The notes under the pieces were generated by a model. That model searched no databases and was not told the DNA's origin. It worked only from the letters and a program-made list of their open reading frames with translations. From CAVQEK01 sp964596645 (GTDB lineage Bacteria > Bacteroidota > Bacteroidia > Cytophagales > Cyclobacteriaceae), in NCBI GenBank assembly GCA_964596645.1, contig CAZQVB010000001.1, forward strand, positions 124,001 to 188,000: a stretch of DNA of 64,000 nucleotides, written 5' to 3'. The position numbers were made by a program, and so were the translations under genes. Positions 1-9,316 of this stretch are shown in pieces (position 1 is the stretch's first letter; each line of letters begins with the position of its first letter).

Positions 1-835
1 TGTTGCCGCCGTAGAAATCAAATGAGGCCGATCCGGTAGGTACATATACCACTCCCTGCGCCTCATCCAGGGCCATGCCGGCCCAGGCGTTCACACCGCC
101 AATGTTTTGGTATGCATCGGTAGGCCAGGTGTCGTAGCCATATTCACCTGGCAGAGGTATGGTGTGAAAAACCCACTCCAGCGCACCCGTTTTCACATTG
201 AAAGCCTGAATATAGCCTGGTGCAGCATTGGCATTTTCGGACACACGCGTGCCCATTATGATCTTATCGCCATGCACGATACCCGGCGAGGTGGACACCA
301 CGTGCAATTCCTGCGCACGCTCACCCAATCCGGTTTTTAAAGAAACCCTTCCGTTGCTGCCGAAGCTTTCCACGGGTAGCCCACTGTCCGCATTGAGGCA
401 AATGAGCTGTGGCCCCGCGGTGAATAAGATGCGCTTGTCGTTGCCGCGCTGCCAAAAGGTGACGCCGCGGTTAACATTTCTGGCAAAATCAATTTCCTCA
501 TCAGGATCGAACCGCCAACGCTGCCGACCCGTAGCGGCATCGAGGGCAAATATTCTCAAAGCAGGTGTGGTGCCATACAGCATGCCATCGATGATGATGG
601 GGTTGCATTGAATTTGTGTATGGCTAAGGCTGTCCACATCGCCGGTGGCATATTCCCAGGCGGGCCTTAGCTGGCTTACATTGGCGCTATTGATCTGATC
701 CAGGGGCGAATACTGTGCGCTGCTGTTGCCGCCGAGATACACCGGCCAGTCGCTGCCGGCCTCTGTCGGTTGACCTTGATTTTGACAACCGGCCAGGCAC
801 AACAGGAAGAAAAAAATTAATATGTATCTCTCCAT
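1..835 (-). CDS. PQQ-dependent quinoprotein dehydrogenase, N-terminal part (lipoprotein)
   Basis: This gene runs off the left edge; 278 codons from its N terminus are present. The start is ATG at 835. A lipoprotein signal is visible (hydrophobic stretch ending LAGC, Cys about residue 17), so the protein should be anchored in the periplasm or outer membrane. After it come the tryptophan-docking blades typical of quinoprotein propellers: SDWPVYLGG, an ALDAATGRQRWRFDP blade and VKTGALEWVFHTIP. Near the edge is WPTDAYQNIGGVNAWAGM followed by PTGSASFDFYGGN, which is characteristic of PQQ-dependent glucose-dehydrogenase-like proteins. By family it would oxidise a sugar or alcohol with PQQ and pass electrons to the respiratory chain; the substrate cannot be read here. 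An alternative is a non-catalytic PQQ-repeat protein. Confidence 0.85.
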   Translation of the reverse strand, partial: MERYILIFFFLLCLAGCQNQGQPTEAGSDWPVYLGGNSSAQYSPLDQINSANVSQLRPAWEYATGDVDSLSHTQIQCNPIIIDGMLYGTTPALRIFALDAATGRQRWRFDPDEEIDFARNVNRGVTFWQRGNDKRILFTAGPQLICLNADSGLPVESFGSNGRVSLKTGLGERAQELHVVSTSPGIVHGDKIIMGTRVSENANAAPGYIQAFNVKTGALEWVFHTIPLPGEYGYDTWPTDAYQNIGGVNAWAGMALDEAQGVVYVPTGSASFDFYGGN

Positions 836-1117
836 ATTAGGGTTCAAAAAATTATAAAGTAGCCAGTTGCGATTATGTGCTTTGGCATCAAAATAAACCT
901 TTTAAGCGTCATGCGTCAAACAAAAATTGTCGCCTGGTTGAAGTGGCCTTTTTGGAAAGGAAGTCGCCGGCCATCTATTCAGCTCCTTTAGCCCCAACAT
1001 GAGCCCACACACAATGCAGGATCAGCAGGACTGTTTTGGTAGCAAATCGGCTTAGTTCTAAAAATTTTTACAAGATTTGCTCTTGTAGCTTTTCATCAGC
1101 ACCAATTTTAACAAAGA

Positions 1118-2512
1118 ATGATTTATTTCCAGCACCCCGTCTGCATTCTTCTCTTTTCCCTTTGCATTCAATCACAGATCGCGGCACAGCCAGCGGCCGA
1201 TTCTCTGTCGCCGGTACAGTACAAGGAAATACACATTCCCGCTGCACTGCGCACGCAGTCGCACGGGCTGGAATACGGCGGCGACCTGCGCATAGGCGAC
1301 TTACGAAATACCGGTACCGCTGACTTTATTGTTTATCGCACAGCAGCCTTTGTAGATGGCGGTGCACCTCAGCCTTGTTTCATAGGCGCCTTCGATGAAG
1401 ATGGCCATGTGCTGTGGACCAAAGGCAGCGGCGGCGTGCAGCCAAACCGGCCCGGTCCGGTGGCCATACACGACATCGATGCCGACGGTGAGGCGGAGGT
1501 GATCACCCTGTTTGTAGACCAGCCCGATTCCCTGCATCCACACCGGCTGAGCGGCATGGTACTGCAAATACTGCATGGCGCCACAGGGGCAGTAGAAAAA
1601 GAGTCCAGACCGACGGAACTGCTCTCGCTCACCGGTGAAGGGCCCAATTGGGTACACCAGCGCATACTGGTGGCCAACCTGCGCGGCACCGCTACTCCTC
1701 AGGATTTTATAATAAAGCTGGGCACAACTACACTCGCCTTCGATGACCAACTCAATGTGCTGTGGGCATACACCAACAGCTGGGATGAGTACGCCAACTG
1801 CCCGGCTTACGTGCCCGCCGTGGGCGACATGGATGGCGACGGGCGTGATGAAACCAATGGCGGCTACTTCTTGCTCGGGCCCGATGGCCGCCCGATTTGG
1901 GAAGAAAAGCTCGGCAAGAACATGGACGCCGTGGCCATCGACCTGTGGGATGACGGCACTCAGCGCCGCGCATTTGCCTCAGCGTATGGCCATGTGCTCA
2001 GCAAAAGCGGTGATATACTGCTGAAGCTGGGAGAAGAAGCGGTGCCTCACGGGCAGGAGCTGCGCGTAGGCGACTTCAGCAGTGCGCACCCCGGCAATGA
2101 AATGATCATTCGCTACAATGGCCATAGCCGGGAAGCCATGCTGGTGCTCAACAACGGCACGATCGCCCACCGGTTCCTGCTCAACGAATCGCCCAACAAT
2201 ACCGGCATGGAAACGGTGTATTTCCATGGCCGCCATGCACCTGCCTGGCTGTACAACGGTGGCATGCTCTGGAAGGGCGACGGCAGCCAGTCGGCCGCAC
2301 TGCCCGGCTTGCCACCACCACAAGGCAACAAGAGGCAGGGTTGGTACCACTGCATACCGGCCAATGTAGCCGGCGACGATGCCGAGGAGGTGATCGTATA
2401 CAACCCCTGGAGCACAAGTGTGTATATATACAGCCACAGGGTTCCGAAGCAAGCGGAATTTGGCGGCTACCGTGCCACACCAAGGCAATACAACGTGCGG
2501 CTATTGGATTGA
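1118..2512 (+). CDS. Secreted FG-GAP-like beta-propeller protein, possibly rhamnogalacturonan/ulvan-lyase-like
   Basis: A 464-residue protein starting with a signal peptide (hydrophobic residues about 6-22, cleavage near IAAQPA). Several blades carry calcium-binding FG-GAP/VCBS-style loops, for example DIDADGEAEV (about residue 125) and DMDGDGRDET (about 240). This architecture is shared by FG-GAP propellers and by polysaccharide lyase families built on propellers (PL11 and others). I do not see a diagnostic catalytic motif, so lyase activity is only a suggestion supported by the sugar-degrading neighbourhood. It stands alone between the quinoprotein (divergent) and a thioesterase gene 72-100 bases downstream. 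A structural or receptor-like role is the main alternative. Confidence 0.6.
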   Translation: MIYFQHPVCILLFSLCIQSQIAAQPAADSLSPVQYKEIHIPAALRTQSHGLEYGGDLRIGDLRNTGTADFIVYRTAAFVDGGAPQPCFIGAFDEDGHVLWTKGSGGVQPNRPGPVAIHDIDADGEAEVITLFVDQPDSLHPHRLSGMVLQILHGATGAVEKESRPTELLSLTGEGPNWVHQRILVANLRGTATPQDFIIKLGTTTLAFDDQLNVLWAYTNSWDEYANCPAYVPAVGDMDGDGRDETNGGYFLLGPDGRPIWEEKLGKNMDAVAIDLWDDGTQRRAFASAYGHVLSKSGDILLKLGEEAVPHGQELRVGDFSSAHPGNEMIIRYNGHSREAMLVLNNGTIAHRFLLNESPNNTGMETVYFHGRHAPAWLYNGGMLWKGDGSQSAALPGLPPPQGNKRQGWYHCIPANVAGDDAEEVIVYNPWSTSVYIYSHRVPKQAEFGGYRATPRQYNVRLLD

Positions 2513-2611
2513 TGCCGAAGTCGTCAATCAAAAGATCATAATCCGATCACATTCCTTTCTTGCCGAGCGTGCTGATCTATATTTTTGACCGATAAAATAA
2601 TATTGCAAGAT

Positions 2612-3025
2612 ATGCCTGCACAAAACGCTCCCATGAATTTTCACACCCGTCGCTGGGTGAAGCCCGAAGACCTTAACCCCAATGGCACGCTATTCGGCGG
2701 CACATTGCTGCGCTGGATCGATGAAGAAGCGGCCATTTACGCCATTATTCAACTCGACAACCTGCGCGTGGTGACCAAGCACATGTCGGAGATCAACTTT
2801 TTGAGTTCGGCACGACAGGGTGAAATATTGGAATTGGGCATTGTGGCAACGCACTTTGGCCGAACCAGCATTACCCTGCGTTGCGTAGTGCGCAACAAGA
2901 TGACACGCAAGACGATCATCGAGATCGACAAGATCGTATTTGTGAACCTCAACGAAAGCGGCACGCCGGTACCTCACGACAAAACGAGGATCACCTATGT
3001 GAAAGACAGATTTAAGGAAGACTAG
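2612..3025 (+). CDS. Acyl-CoA thioesterase, hotdog fold (YciA-like)
   Basis: A 137-residue cytoplasmic hotdog-fold thioesterase. Hallmarks are NPNGTLFGGTLLRWIDEEAA near the N terminus (the catalytic Asp of the YciA/acyl-CoA hydrolase group lies in the WIDE segment), then INFLSSARQGEILELG and the strand FGRTSITLRC. By family it hydrolyses acyl-CoA to free acid and CoA. I place the start at ATG 2612; an in-frame TTG at 2585 would add nine residues and has no better support. Its stop codon is immediately followed by the ATG of the next small membrane gene, so the two are probably cotranscribed. Confidence 0.85.
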   Translation: MPAQNAPMNFHTRRWVKPEDLNPNGTLFGGTLLRWIDEEAAIYAIIQLDNLRVVTKHMSEINFLSSARQGEILELGIVATHFGRTSITLRCVVRNKMTRKTIIEIDKIVFVNLNESGTPVPHDKTRITYVKDRFKED

Positions 3026-3288
3026 ATGGCCTGGCAAATCATGTTGGGCTGGCTTGGTTCGATCATATACCTGGCCGCTTACCTGCTTCTGAGCTTTGGC
3101 CTGCTCAGGGGTGAGAGCTCGCGTATCAATTGATGAACATACTCGGTGCTTTGGGCCTGATCATGAGTGGTACATATCTGACCGATCTTCCTTCTGTATT
3201 TCTCAATGTGGCCTGGCTGCTCATAGCCTGTATAGCCATATTGCGCCTTATTTGGAAATCGCTCAGGAAGGAACGTCCTGCAGATTGA
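3026..3288 (+). pseudogene. Small membrane protein gene (CBU_0592-like) split by a frameshift
   Basis: Two consecutive reading frames together make one small membrane protein. The first (3026-3133, 35 codons) starts at the ATG touching the thioesterase stop and encodes a helix with LGWLGSIIYLAAYLLLSFG. The second (ATG 3133 to stop 3286-3288, 51 codons) encodes NILGALGLIMSG and a second helix, NVAWLLIACIAILRL. Together they match the layout of the CBU_0592-type family as I recall it. The change of frame falls at a GAGAG run around 3111-3115; two fewer bases would restore one frame. The first stop and second start overlap as TGATG, so coupled translation of two halves is possible. The 3' end overlaps the convergent TetR gene by 26 bases. 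Confidence 0.6.
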
Positions 3289-3865
3289 GCAAGAGGAGAG
3301 CTTGATTTTTATAGAACGAAAGCCGCGCTTCGTATTCAGCCTTATCACCCACCATGCTCAAATAGTAATAAGCCCCCTCGAGCAGTACAAAAATCATTTC
3401 GGAAGATTGAGCCGGATCATCCACTGCGAGCCCTTCACTGCGGCATTGTTCCAACATTTGCCTGAGCTCAGACCGCAGCCAGTCGTGTATTTTTTTGTAT
3501 TTCTCGCGTATCTGCCTACTGCGAAAAACCTGTGCAAAACAGCTGTAGAATACGCCGTCGTCAAACAGTTCATTCCACTTTCTGGAAAAAAGGCGGTCAA
3601 TTAGTGCTATCAATTTCTCTGTGGCAGAGGCAAAGGTACGATCGAACCGAAAAATGGTCGCGTAGCGTTCCAGGTTGTAGTCAATCAGTGCTTCTATGAG
3701 TACTTCCTTGCTCTGAAAATAGTGGATGATCAGGCTGGGATTCACTTCCATATGACTGGCGATTTTGGCTATAGAAGTATTGTCCAGTCCTTCCCGCTTG
3801 GCTACCTGATAGAAGCCTTTTACGATTTCCTTTCGCCTCTCATCTTTTATGCTCTTGCGACCCAT
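3263..3865 (-). CDS. TetR/AcrR family transcriptional regulator
   Basis: About 200 residues with an N-terminal TetR helix-turn-helix: RRKEIVKGFYQVAKREG, then TSIAKIASHMEVNPSLIIHYFQSKEVLIEALI, the classic recognition helix ending in YF.SKE. The C-terminal two-thirds is an all-helical ligand/dimer domain. I choose ATG 3865 (MGRKSIKDE) over an upstream in-frame TTG at 3919 because the HTH spacing is then normal. The gene is divergent from the susC at 4141, with 275 bases between them, so regulation of that SusC/SusD operon is the simplest inference. A TetR regulator in that position is unusual, because such loci mostly use hybrid two-component systems, SusR or ECF sigma/FecR. The ligand is unknown. 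Confidence 0.9.
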   Translation of the reverse strand: MGRKSIKDERRKEIVKGFYQVAKREGLDNTSIAKIASHMEVNPSLIIHYFQSKEVLIEALIDYNLERYATIFRFDRTFASATEKLIALIDRLFSRKWNELFDDGVFYSCFAQVFRSRQIREKYKKIHDWLRSELRQMLEQCRSEGLAVDDPAQSSEMIFVLLEGAYYYLSMVGDKAEYEARLSFYKNQALLLLNLQDVPS

Positions 3866-3933
3866 TATGCTTGTTTTTGGCCAAAATATGCGCTTTTGGC
3901 GGCTTTCATGTGAAGCCAATATTAATAAAAATT

Positions 3934-3949
3934 AATTGAATGTTCATTT
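3934..3949. promoter_or_regulatory. Candidate TetR operator (inverted repeat)
   Basis: The inverted repeat TGAATGTTCA (3937-3946) sits in an AT-rich stretch between the TetR gene and susC, 72 bases upstream of the TetR start. Its size and TGAA/TTCA arms suit a TetR-family site. No experimental or comparative support can be seen here. Confidence 0.35.
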
Positions 3950-3999
3950 AATAAAATGTTAATGATGGACTAATGATTATTTAACCGGCCATGAAAAAA

Positions 4000-4025
4000 T
4001 TGATGTAAGGAATTGTAAACCTTTG
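4000..4025 (+). promoter_or_regulatory. Candidate Bacteroidota-type promoter for susC
   Basis: TTG at 4000-4002 and AACCTTTG at 4018-4025 resemble the Bacteroidota -33 TTTG and -7 TAnnTTTG elements, with one mismatch in the -7 box and rather short spacing. A transcript from here would start just before the hairpin at 4032-4058. Confidence 0.3.
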
Positions 4026-4031
4026 CACAAG

Positions 4032-4058
4032 GAAGGCCGGGTATGCGGCCCGGCCTTC
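4032..4058 (+). terminator. Strong GC-rich hairpin in the susC leader
   Basis: A perfect 10-bp stem, GAAGGCCGGG with CCCGGCCTTC, closes a 7-base loop and is followed by TGTTTTCC. It looks like an intrinsic terminator, yet no gene ends here: it lies between a gene reading away to the left and susC at 4141. It may be an attenuator, a 5' stabiliser, or a block to read-through. Confidence 0.5.
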
Positions 4059-4140
4059 TGTTTTCCAATACCGGTGCATACAGCTAGTAAGCCGTGTGCC
4101 CGGCACCAGAGTCAGTCTATACAACTAACCATGTGAATCT

Positions 4141-7100
4141 ATGAAAAAAACAGTACTCGCACCGCGTGGCTACCGGCTTCGCCTGCATCTCAAACCTCTT
4201 GTCACACTGCTGCTGGCAATGGCTACCTTCTCACAGGCCATGAGTCAGCAGCGCATTGTAGAAGGCACAGTGCGCAGTCAGGAAGACGGCACAGCCCTAC
4301 CGGGCGTGAACGTAATCATTCAGGGCACCTCAAAAGGCAGCGTTACCGACTTCAATGGGCACTATGCATTGGAAGTGGCGGATGACGAAGCCGTGCTCGT
4401 CTTTTCCTACGTGGGATATCAGACCGTAGAGCAACCTGTGGGTGCACTGTCTGTCCTGGATCTTGAACTGCCGGAAGATCATACCGCTTTGCAGGAAATA
4501 GTAGTAGTGGGCTACGGAACACAAAAAAAGGAAAATCTTTCCGGAGCCGTTGACGCCATCGACTCCAAAACACTGGAGGATCGTCCGATACAAACCATAG
4601 CACAGGGCTTGCAAGGTGCAGTGCCCAACCTCAACATCGACTTCCTGAGCGGTGAGCCCGGCGCTACGCCACGCATCAACGTACGCGGCTTCACGTCCAT
4701 CAATGGCGGCGAGCCCTTGATACTGGTCGATGGTGTGCCTACGGAAGCCAGTGCGCTGAACTACCTTGCCCCTAATGATGTGGCCGGTATTTCGGTGCTG
4801 AAAGACGCTTCTTCAGCAGCCATTTATGGTGCCCGTGCGGCATATGGCGTAGTGCTCATCACCACCAAAAGTGGCAGCAAAGATGGCGTACGGATCAATT
4901 ACAACAACAACTTTTCCTGGGGCACACCTACGGTGATTCCCGACAAAATAACCGATCCCTACATATATCTCCGCCTGCGAGAGACATCTACCGACAACAC
5001 CCCCTGGGACAATCAAAACTACAGCGATGAAACGTACGCATGGGCCAAAGCGCGATCGGAAGACCCTTCAGCTCCGGCAGTACGTACCAACCCCAACGAT
5101 GCTGCTTTTTGGGAATACATGGGCGACCAGGACTGGACACAGTACTTTCTGGATGACTATACATTTTCTCAAAACCACAACATATCGGTGGGGGGCCAAA
5201 AAGACGATCTTAATTTCTTTCTTTCAGGAGCCTACGACACACAAAGTGGAGCGCTGAAAATTGCCGATGACTATTTCGATAGATATACCATGCGCGGCAA
5301 GCTTAACTTTCAGGCGGCCGATTGGCTGTCGTTGGGCAACAATACCACCTACTCATTTTCGGAGCGTAAGAAGCCAACGCATCTGTCCATGTGGGAATTA
5401 TACAATTTCCATCCTACTGACTATCCGACCAATCCTGATGGCACATGGGGCAACAATGCTTTGGGCCGCACGGGCGCTTTACTCACCAATGGGGGCAACA
5501 TCAGCAACCGGGTCAACTTTCTGCAGTCGACCTTTAGCGCACAGGCCAATATCGTCGGCGACATATTCAAAGTAAATGCCGATTACACCATACGCACCAT
5601 CAACACAGACTCGGCCAGCTACCAAACAAAATACAAAATAGGCTATGGACCCGACTACATACGAGAAGAGGGCACAAACGCCGCCAGCAGAATGGCCGGG
5701 TTCAACAACTACTCCGTCTTCAACCTATACGGCACGTATGACCAGGCCTTTGGCCGCCACCGTGTAGGTGCGATTGCAGGCTTCAACCAGGAATACAGCC
5801 GTAGCGAATATTTCATCGCACAGCGCGACAGGGTGATCTCTGCCTCACTGCCCAGCATAGGGCTGGCCACAGGCGAATCTATAGTGGACGAATACATTGC
5901 CGACTGGTCCGTCAGAGGTGCCTTTTACCGCCTCAACTACATGTTCGACGAGAAGTATATACTAGAACTCAACGGCCGGTACGACGGCAGCTCGAAATTT
6001 CCTACCACACAGCGCTTCGGCTTTTTTCCCTCTGTGTCGGCAGCCTGGCGCATCGATCAGGAACCCTTCTGGCAAAACATGGAAAACACCATCAACTTTT
6101 TCAAGCTTCGCGCTTCTTACGGATCCCTGGGCAATCAGTTCGTGTCTGAGTACGGTTACATCGCCACTATGGACTCGTACCGGGGCAACTATCTCATCGG
6201 CGGCAGTTTGCCTCAAATAGTCACAGCGCCACCTTTGGTATCTTCCAACTATACGTGGGAGAGAGTATCCTCGCAAAACGCCGGAATTGATCTGGGGTTT
6301 TTTGAGCAACGCCTTGCACTCAATTTCGACTACTACGTACGCGAAACAGAGGGCATGCTTACCCTCGGCAAAGACCTGCCCGACGTACTGGGCGCCCTGG
6401 AGCCTAATGAAAATGCGGCTGACCTGAAAACCAGGGGATGGGAGCTATCCATAGCCTACAACGATGAGATGCAACTGGCCGGGAGACCACTCAGCCTGAG
6501 CAGCCGCTTTATACTTTCCGACAGCCGCTCGTTCATCACCAGCTTCGACAACCCCAGCAACAGCATTTTGCAGTACTACGAAGGGCAGGAAATTGGCGAG
6601 TTGTGGGGCCTTCAAAGCGATGGCTTATTTGCCAACGAGCAGGAAATCGAAGCATTAGACCAGACTGATATCATTCCTTGGGGAGCCCTCACCATAGTGC
6701 CAGGCTGGCCAAAATATCAAGACCTGGACGGCAACGACCGAATAGAAAAAGGATACACTACAGACGACCCTAAAGACCTTTCGGTGATCGGAAACATCAT
6801 GCCGCGTATGCGTTTTGCTTTCAACCTTGGAGTAAACTATATGGGCTTCGATGTCAGCGCATTTTTTCAGGGCGTCGGAAAGATGGACTACTACCCCTTG
6901 CACCACCTCTACTGGGGCTTTTATCAGCAACCATACGCCGGCGGGTATACACACTTGCAGGATTTTTATCGCGGCACTTCAGAAACAGGGCCCGACCGAG
7001 AGCGGCATACACAATCATACATAGATGCCGGGCTGGCCGATGCCAACACCGATGCCTACTATCCTGTGCTGCAGGCATGGCTGGCCGATCGCAATCTGGG

Positions 7101-7422
7101 TGAGCGTATAGATGAATCGCAGGGACTTGCCATACCGCAAACACGCTATCTGCTGGATGGCTCCTATCTTCGACTGAAGAACCTCACCATAGGCTATACG
7201 CTGCCAGCTTCGCTGCTTGAGCGCTTGCACCTGGGCACACTGCGGATATACGTGAGCGGTGAAAATCTGACCACATGGTCTGAAGTAAAACCCTATTTCG
7301 ATCCTGAAGCCATCACAGACAATACCGCAAAAACCAACCCCACGGCTTCCACATCCAACGGCTGGGGGTATGCTTATCCCTTTCAGCGACGGTATTCTTT
7401 TGGTCTCAATTTGCAATTCTGA
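4141..7422 (+). CDS. SusC/RagA-family TonB-linked outer membrane transporter
   Basis: 1093 residues. A signal peptide (about 1-36, ending in SQAMSQQ) is followed by a carboxypeptidase-regulatory-like domain (about 40-115: VEGTVRSQEDGTALPGVNV). Next is the conserved VVGYGTQKKENLSGAV segment (about 121-136), a plug domain (INVRGFTSINGGEPLILVDG; DVAGISVLKDASSAAIYGARAA) and a large beta-barrel ending in Phe (GLNLQF). There is no N-terminal STN signalling domain, which agrees with the lack of an adjacent sigma/FecR pair and points to control by the divergent TetR protein. With the SusD gene 19 bases downstream it should import glycan fragments across the outer membrane. The glycan is not readable from the sequence; the downstream sulfatase suggests a sulfated one. 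Confidence 0.95.
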   Translation: MKKTVLAPRGYRLRLHLKPLVTLLLAMATFSQAMSQQRIVEGTVRSQEDGTALPGVNVIIQGTSKGSVTDFNGHYALEVADDEAVLVFSYVGYQTVEQPVGALSVLDLELPEDHTALQEIVVVGYGTQKKENLSGAVDAIDSKTLEDRPIQTIAQGLQGAVPNLNIDFLSGEPGATPRINVRGFTSINGGEPLILVDGVPTEASALNYLAPNDVAGISVLKDASSAAIYGARAAYGVVLITTKSGSKDGVRINYNNNFSWGTPTVIPDKITDPYIYLRLRETSTDNTPWDNQNYSDETYAWAKARSEDPSAPAVRTNPNDAAFWEYMGDQDWTQYFLDDYTFSQNHNISVGGQKDDLNFFLSGAYDTQSGALKIADDYFDRYTMRGKLNFQAADWLSLGNNTTYSFSERKKPTHLSMWELYNFHPTDYPTNPDGTWGNNALGRTGALLTNGGNISNRVNFLQSTFSAQANIVGDIFKVNADYTIRTINTDSASYQTKYKIGYGPDYIREEGTNAASRMAGFNNYSVFNLYGTYDQAFGRHRVGAIAGFNQEYSRSEYFIAQRDRVISASLPSIGLATGESIVDEYIADWSVRGAFYRLNYMFDEKYILELNGRYDGSSKFPTTQRFGFFPSVSAAWRIDQEPFWQNMENTINFFKLRASYGSLGNQFVSEYGYIATMDSYRGNYLIGGSLPQIVTAPPLVSSNYTWERVSSQNAGIDLGFFEQRLALNFDYYVRETEGMLTLGKDLPDVLGALEPNENAADLKTRGWELSIAYNDEMQLAGRPLSLSSRFILSDSRSFITSFDNPSNSILQYYEGQEIGELWGLQSDGLFANEQEIEALDQTDIIPWGALTIVPGWPKYQDLDGNDRIEKGYTTDDPKDLSVIGNIMPRMRFAFNLGVNYMGFDVSAFFQGVGKMDYYPLHHLYWGFYQQPYAGGYTHLQDFYRGTSETGPDRERHTQSYIDAGLADANTDAYYPVLQAWLADRNLGERIDESQGLAIPQTRYLLDGSYLRLKNLTIGYTLPASLLERLHLGTLRIYVSGENLTTWSEVKPYFDPEAITDNTAKTNPTASTSNGWGYAYPFQRRYSFGLNLQF

Positions 7423-7441
7423 TTAGTTAAAAATTTCTACC

Positions 7442-9232
7442 ATGAAAAAAATACTTCCCATAGCCGCATTGCTTGTGCTCTGCCTGTCACCGGCTTGCAA
7501 CGACGATTTCCTTGAGCGCTATCCACAAACTGAGATCGCTAAAGAAAACTTTTTCAAAAGTGAAGAAGACTTGGCCACATACCTCTACGGCCTGTACGAC
7601 TTGCCCGATGTATGGCTGTATGTATCTGATGCCGCCACAGACAACGCTGCCACTACAGGAATCACGGAAATGAAGAACATGATGACGGGCAACCCCTCTG
7701 CTGAAAACATCAGCGGTGGATGGGACTGGACACGCCTGAGAGACATCAATTTTTTCCTGGAAAACATGAAAAATGCGGATGTCACCAGCGAACAACTGAA
7801 CCACTACGAAGGGGTAGCCCGTCTGTTCCGGGCCCTTTTTTATATGGATAAGGTGAAAAGATACTCCGATGTGCCCTGGTATGATAAAGTGCTGTCGGCT
7901 GATGACCCTGACTTGTTCAAAAGCCGCGACAGCCGCGACATGGTCGTGCAAAAGGTATTCGAAGATTTCAAATTCGCCACAGAGCATATTTCGGAAGATC
8001 AACCCGAGGGCGCTGTCAACCGCTGGGTGGCGCTGGCTTATATGGCACGCAATGCACTGTACGAAGGAACCTACAGAAAATATCACGGAGAACTGAATCT
8101 ACAAGCCTCCGCCGACGACTTTCTGCTCATGGCCCGTGATGCGGCCAAAGACCTGATGGAAAATGGCTCCTTCAGCCTGCACTCTACCGGAAACCCAGAC
8201 AGCGATTACGCCGCATTGTTCAACAGCACGTCGCTGGAAGATAATACGGAAGTAATTTGGGCTAACCATCATGTGGCTGACCTCAAAAACAGCAATTGGT
8301 GGGCCTTTATGTTTGGCAACTATGAAGTGAGCCTGTCTAAGGATCTGCTTCAGGCGTATTTGATGAAAGACGGTTCGTTCTACAGCAGTCAGCCCGACTA
8401 TGAGCAGAAGCTCTTCGTGCAAGAGTTTGTAGACAGAGACCCAAGACTGTATCAGACGTATGCCTATCCCGGCTTCGAGCTGCGCAACATCGACACATAC
8501 TCACAGGGTGGTGGTGTGTACGTGCAGCAATTGCAGAAAAATTTTTCAGGGTATCATCAGCTGAAAGGGTTCGTCAATATTCCTGATCAGCAAGTATTCA
8601 ACAGCCTGGACGTGCCCATATTGCGATATGCCGAAGTGCTGCTAACCTACGCTGAGGCATTGGCGGAGTTGGGTCAACTCACCCAAAATGATCTCGATAA
8701 AAGTGTGAATCTGGTACGCGCCAGGTCTGGCATGCCGGCTATGACCATGAACCCTCCGATAGACCCCGTACAGAGCGAGCGCTATACCGGCAGCCAGAGT
8801 AGCCAGTGGCAGGAAATACTAGAGATAAGACGGGAGCGCAGAGTAGAAATGGCACAGGAGGGACTTCGCTTTGACGATCTGATGCGTTGGAACGCCGGAA
8901 AGCTTTTGGAGGTAGAGCCTAGAGGATTGTATTTTCCCGCATTAGGCAAATACGACCTCACAGGCGATGGTGTAGACGACATTTACCTGATACCCAATAC
9001 CCAATCGATACCGGCCAACAAAGAACAGAACAGCCTGGGTGTGCCACTGGTGTATTACCGTGCGGGCCAGTCTGGCAGCGATGCAGCAGTATATCTTTCC
9101 GGTGGCACTGAGGGCTATGTGGTCACCGTGCCTGAGCGAGGCACCTTTATTTCGCCAAAGTACTACTACCGGCCTATACCCGAAGTGCAAACCGAGCTCA
9201 ATCCCAATCTGAACCAAATATTTGGCTGGTAG
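7442..9232 (+). CDS. SusD/RagB-family outer membrane lipoprotein
   Basis: 596 residues, with a lipoprotein signal ending LSPAC (Cys 19) and then NDDFLERYPQTEIAKENFF, the usual SusD N terminus. Tetratricopeptide-like helices include RLFRALFYMDKVKRYSDVPW. The C-terminal half has LRYAEVLLTYAEALAELG and RRERRVEMAQEGLRFDDLMRW, the standard SusD signatures. By family it is the cell-surface glycan-binding partner that caps the SusC barrel. It is spaced 19 bases from susC and followed by a hairpin, so susCD may form its own transcript with partial read-through into the phosphodiesterase gene. Confidence 0.95.
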   Translation: MKKILPIAALLVLCLSPACNDDFLERYPQTEIAKENFFKSEEDLATYLYGLYDLPDVWLYVSDAATDNAATTGITEMKNMMTGNPSAENISGGWDWTRLRDINFFLENMKNADVTSEQLNHYEGVARLFRALFYMDKVKRYSDVPWYDKVLSADDPDLFKSRDSRDMVVQKVFEDFKFATEHISEDQPEGAVNRWVALAYMARNALYEGTYRKYHGELNLQASADDFLLMARDAAKDLMENGSFSLHSTGNPDSDYAALFNSTSLEDNTEVIWANHHVADLKNSNWWAFMFGNYEVSLSKDLLQAYLMKDGSFYSSQPDYEQKLFVQEFVDRDPRLYQTYAYPGFELRNIDTYSQGGGVYVQQLQKNFSGYHQLKGFVNIPDQQVFNSLDVPILRYAEVLLTYAEALAELGQLTQNDLDKSVNLVRARSGMPAMTMNPPIDPVQSERYTGSQSSQWQEILEIRRERRVEMAQEGLRFDDLMRWNAGKLLEVEPRGLYFPALGKYDLTGDGVDDIYLIPNTQSIPANKEQNSLGVPLVYYRAGQSGSDAAVYLSGGTEGYVVTVPERGTFISPKYYYRPIPEVQTELNPNLNQIFGW

Positions 9233-9260
9233 CTGATTCACAAAATAACATTCATTGACT

Positions 9261-9296
9261 GCCAAAGACGGCCACTACTCTAGTGCCGTCTTTGGC
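9261..9296 (+). terminator. Hairpin after susD
   Basis: GCCAAAGACGGC and GCCGTCTTTGGC form a perfect 12-bp stem that can extend with CACT/AGTG across one bulged base. It lies 28 bases after the susD stop. It lacks a long T-run, so it may be a partial terminator or a processing site. Confidence 0.6.
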
Positions 9297-9316
9297 TCAT
9301 TCAACCACGTTTTATT

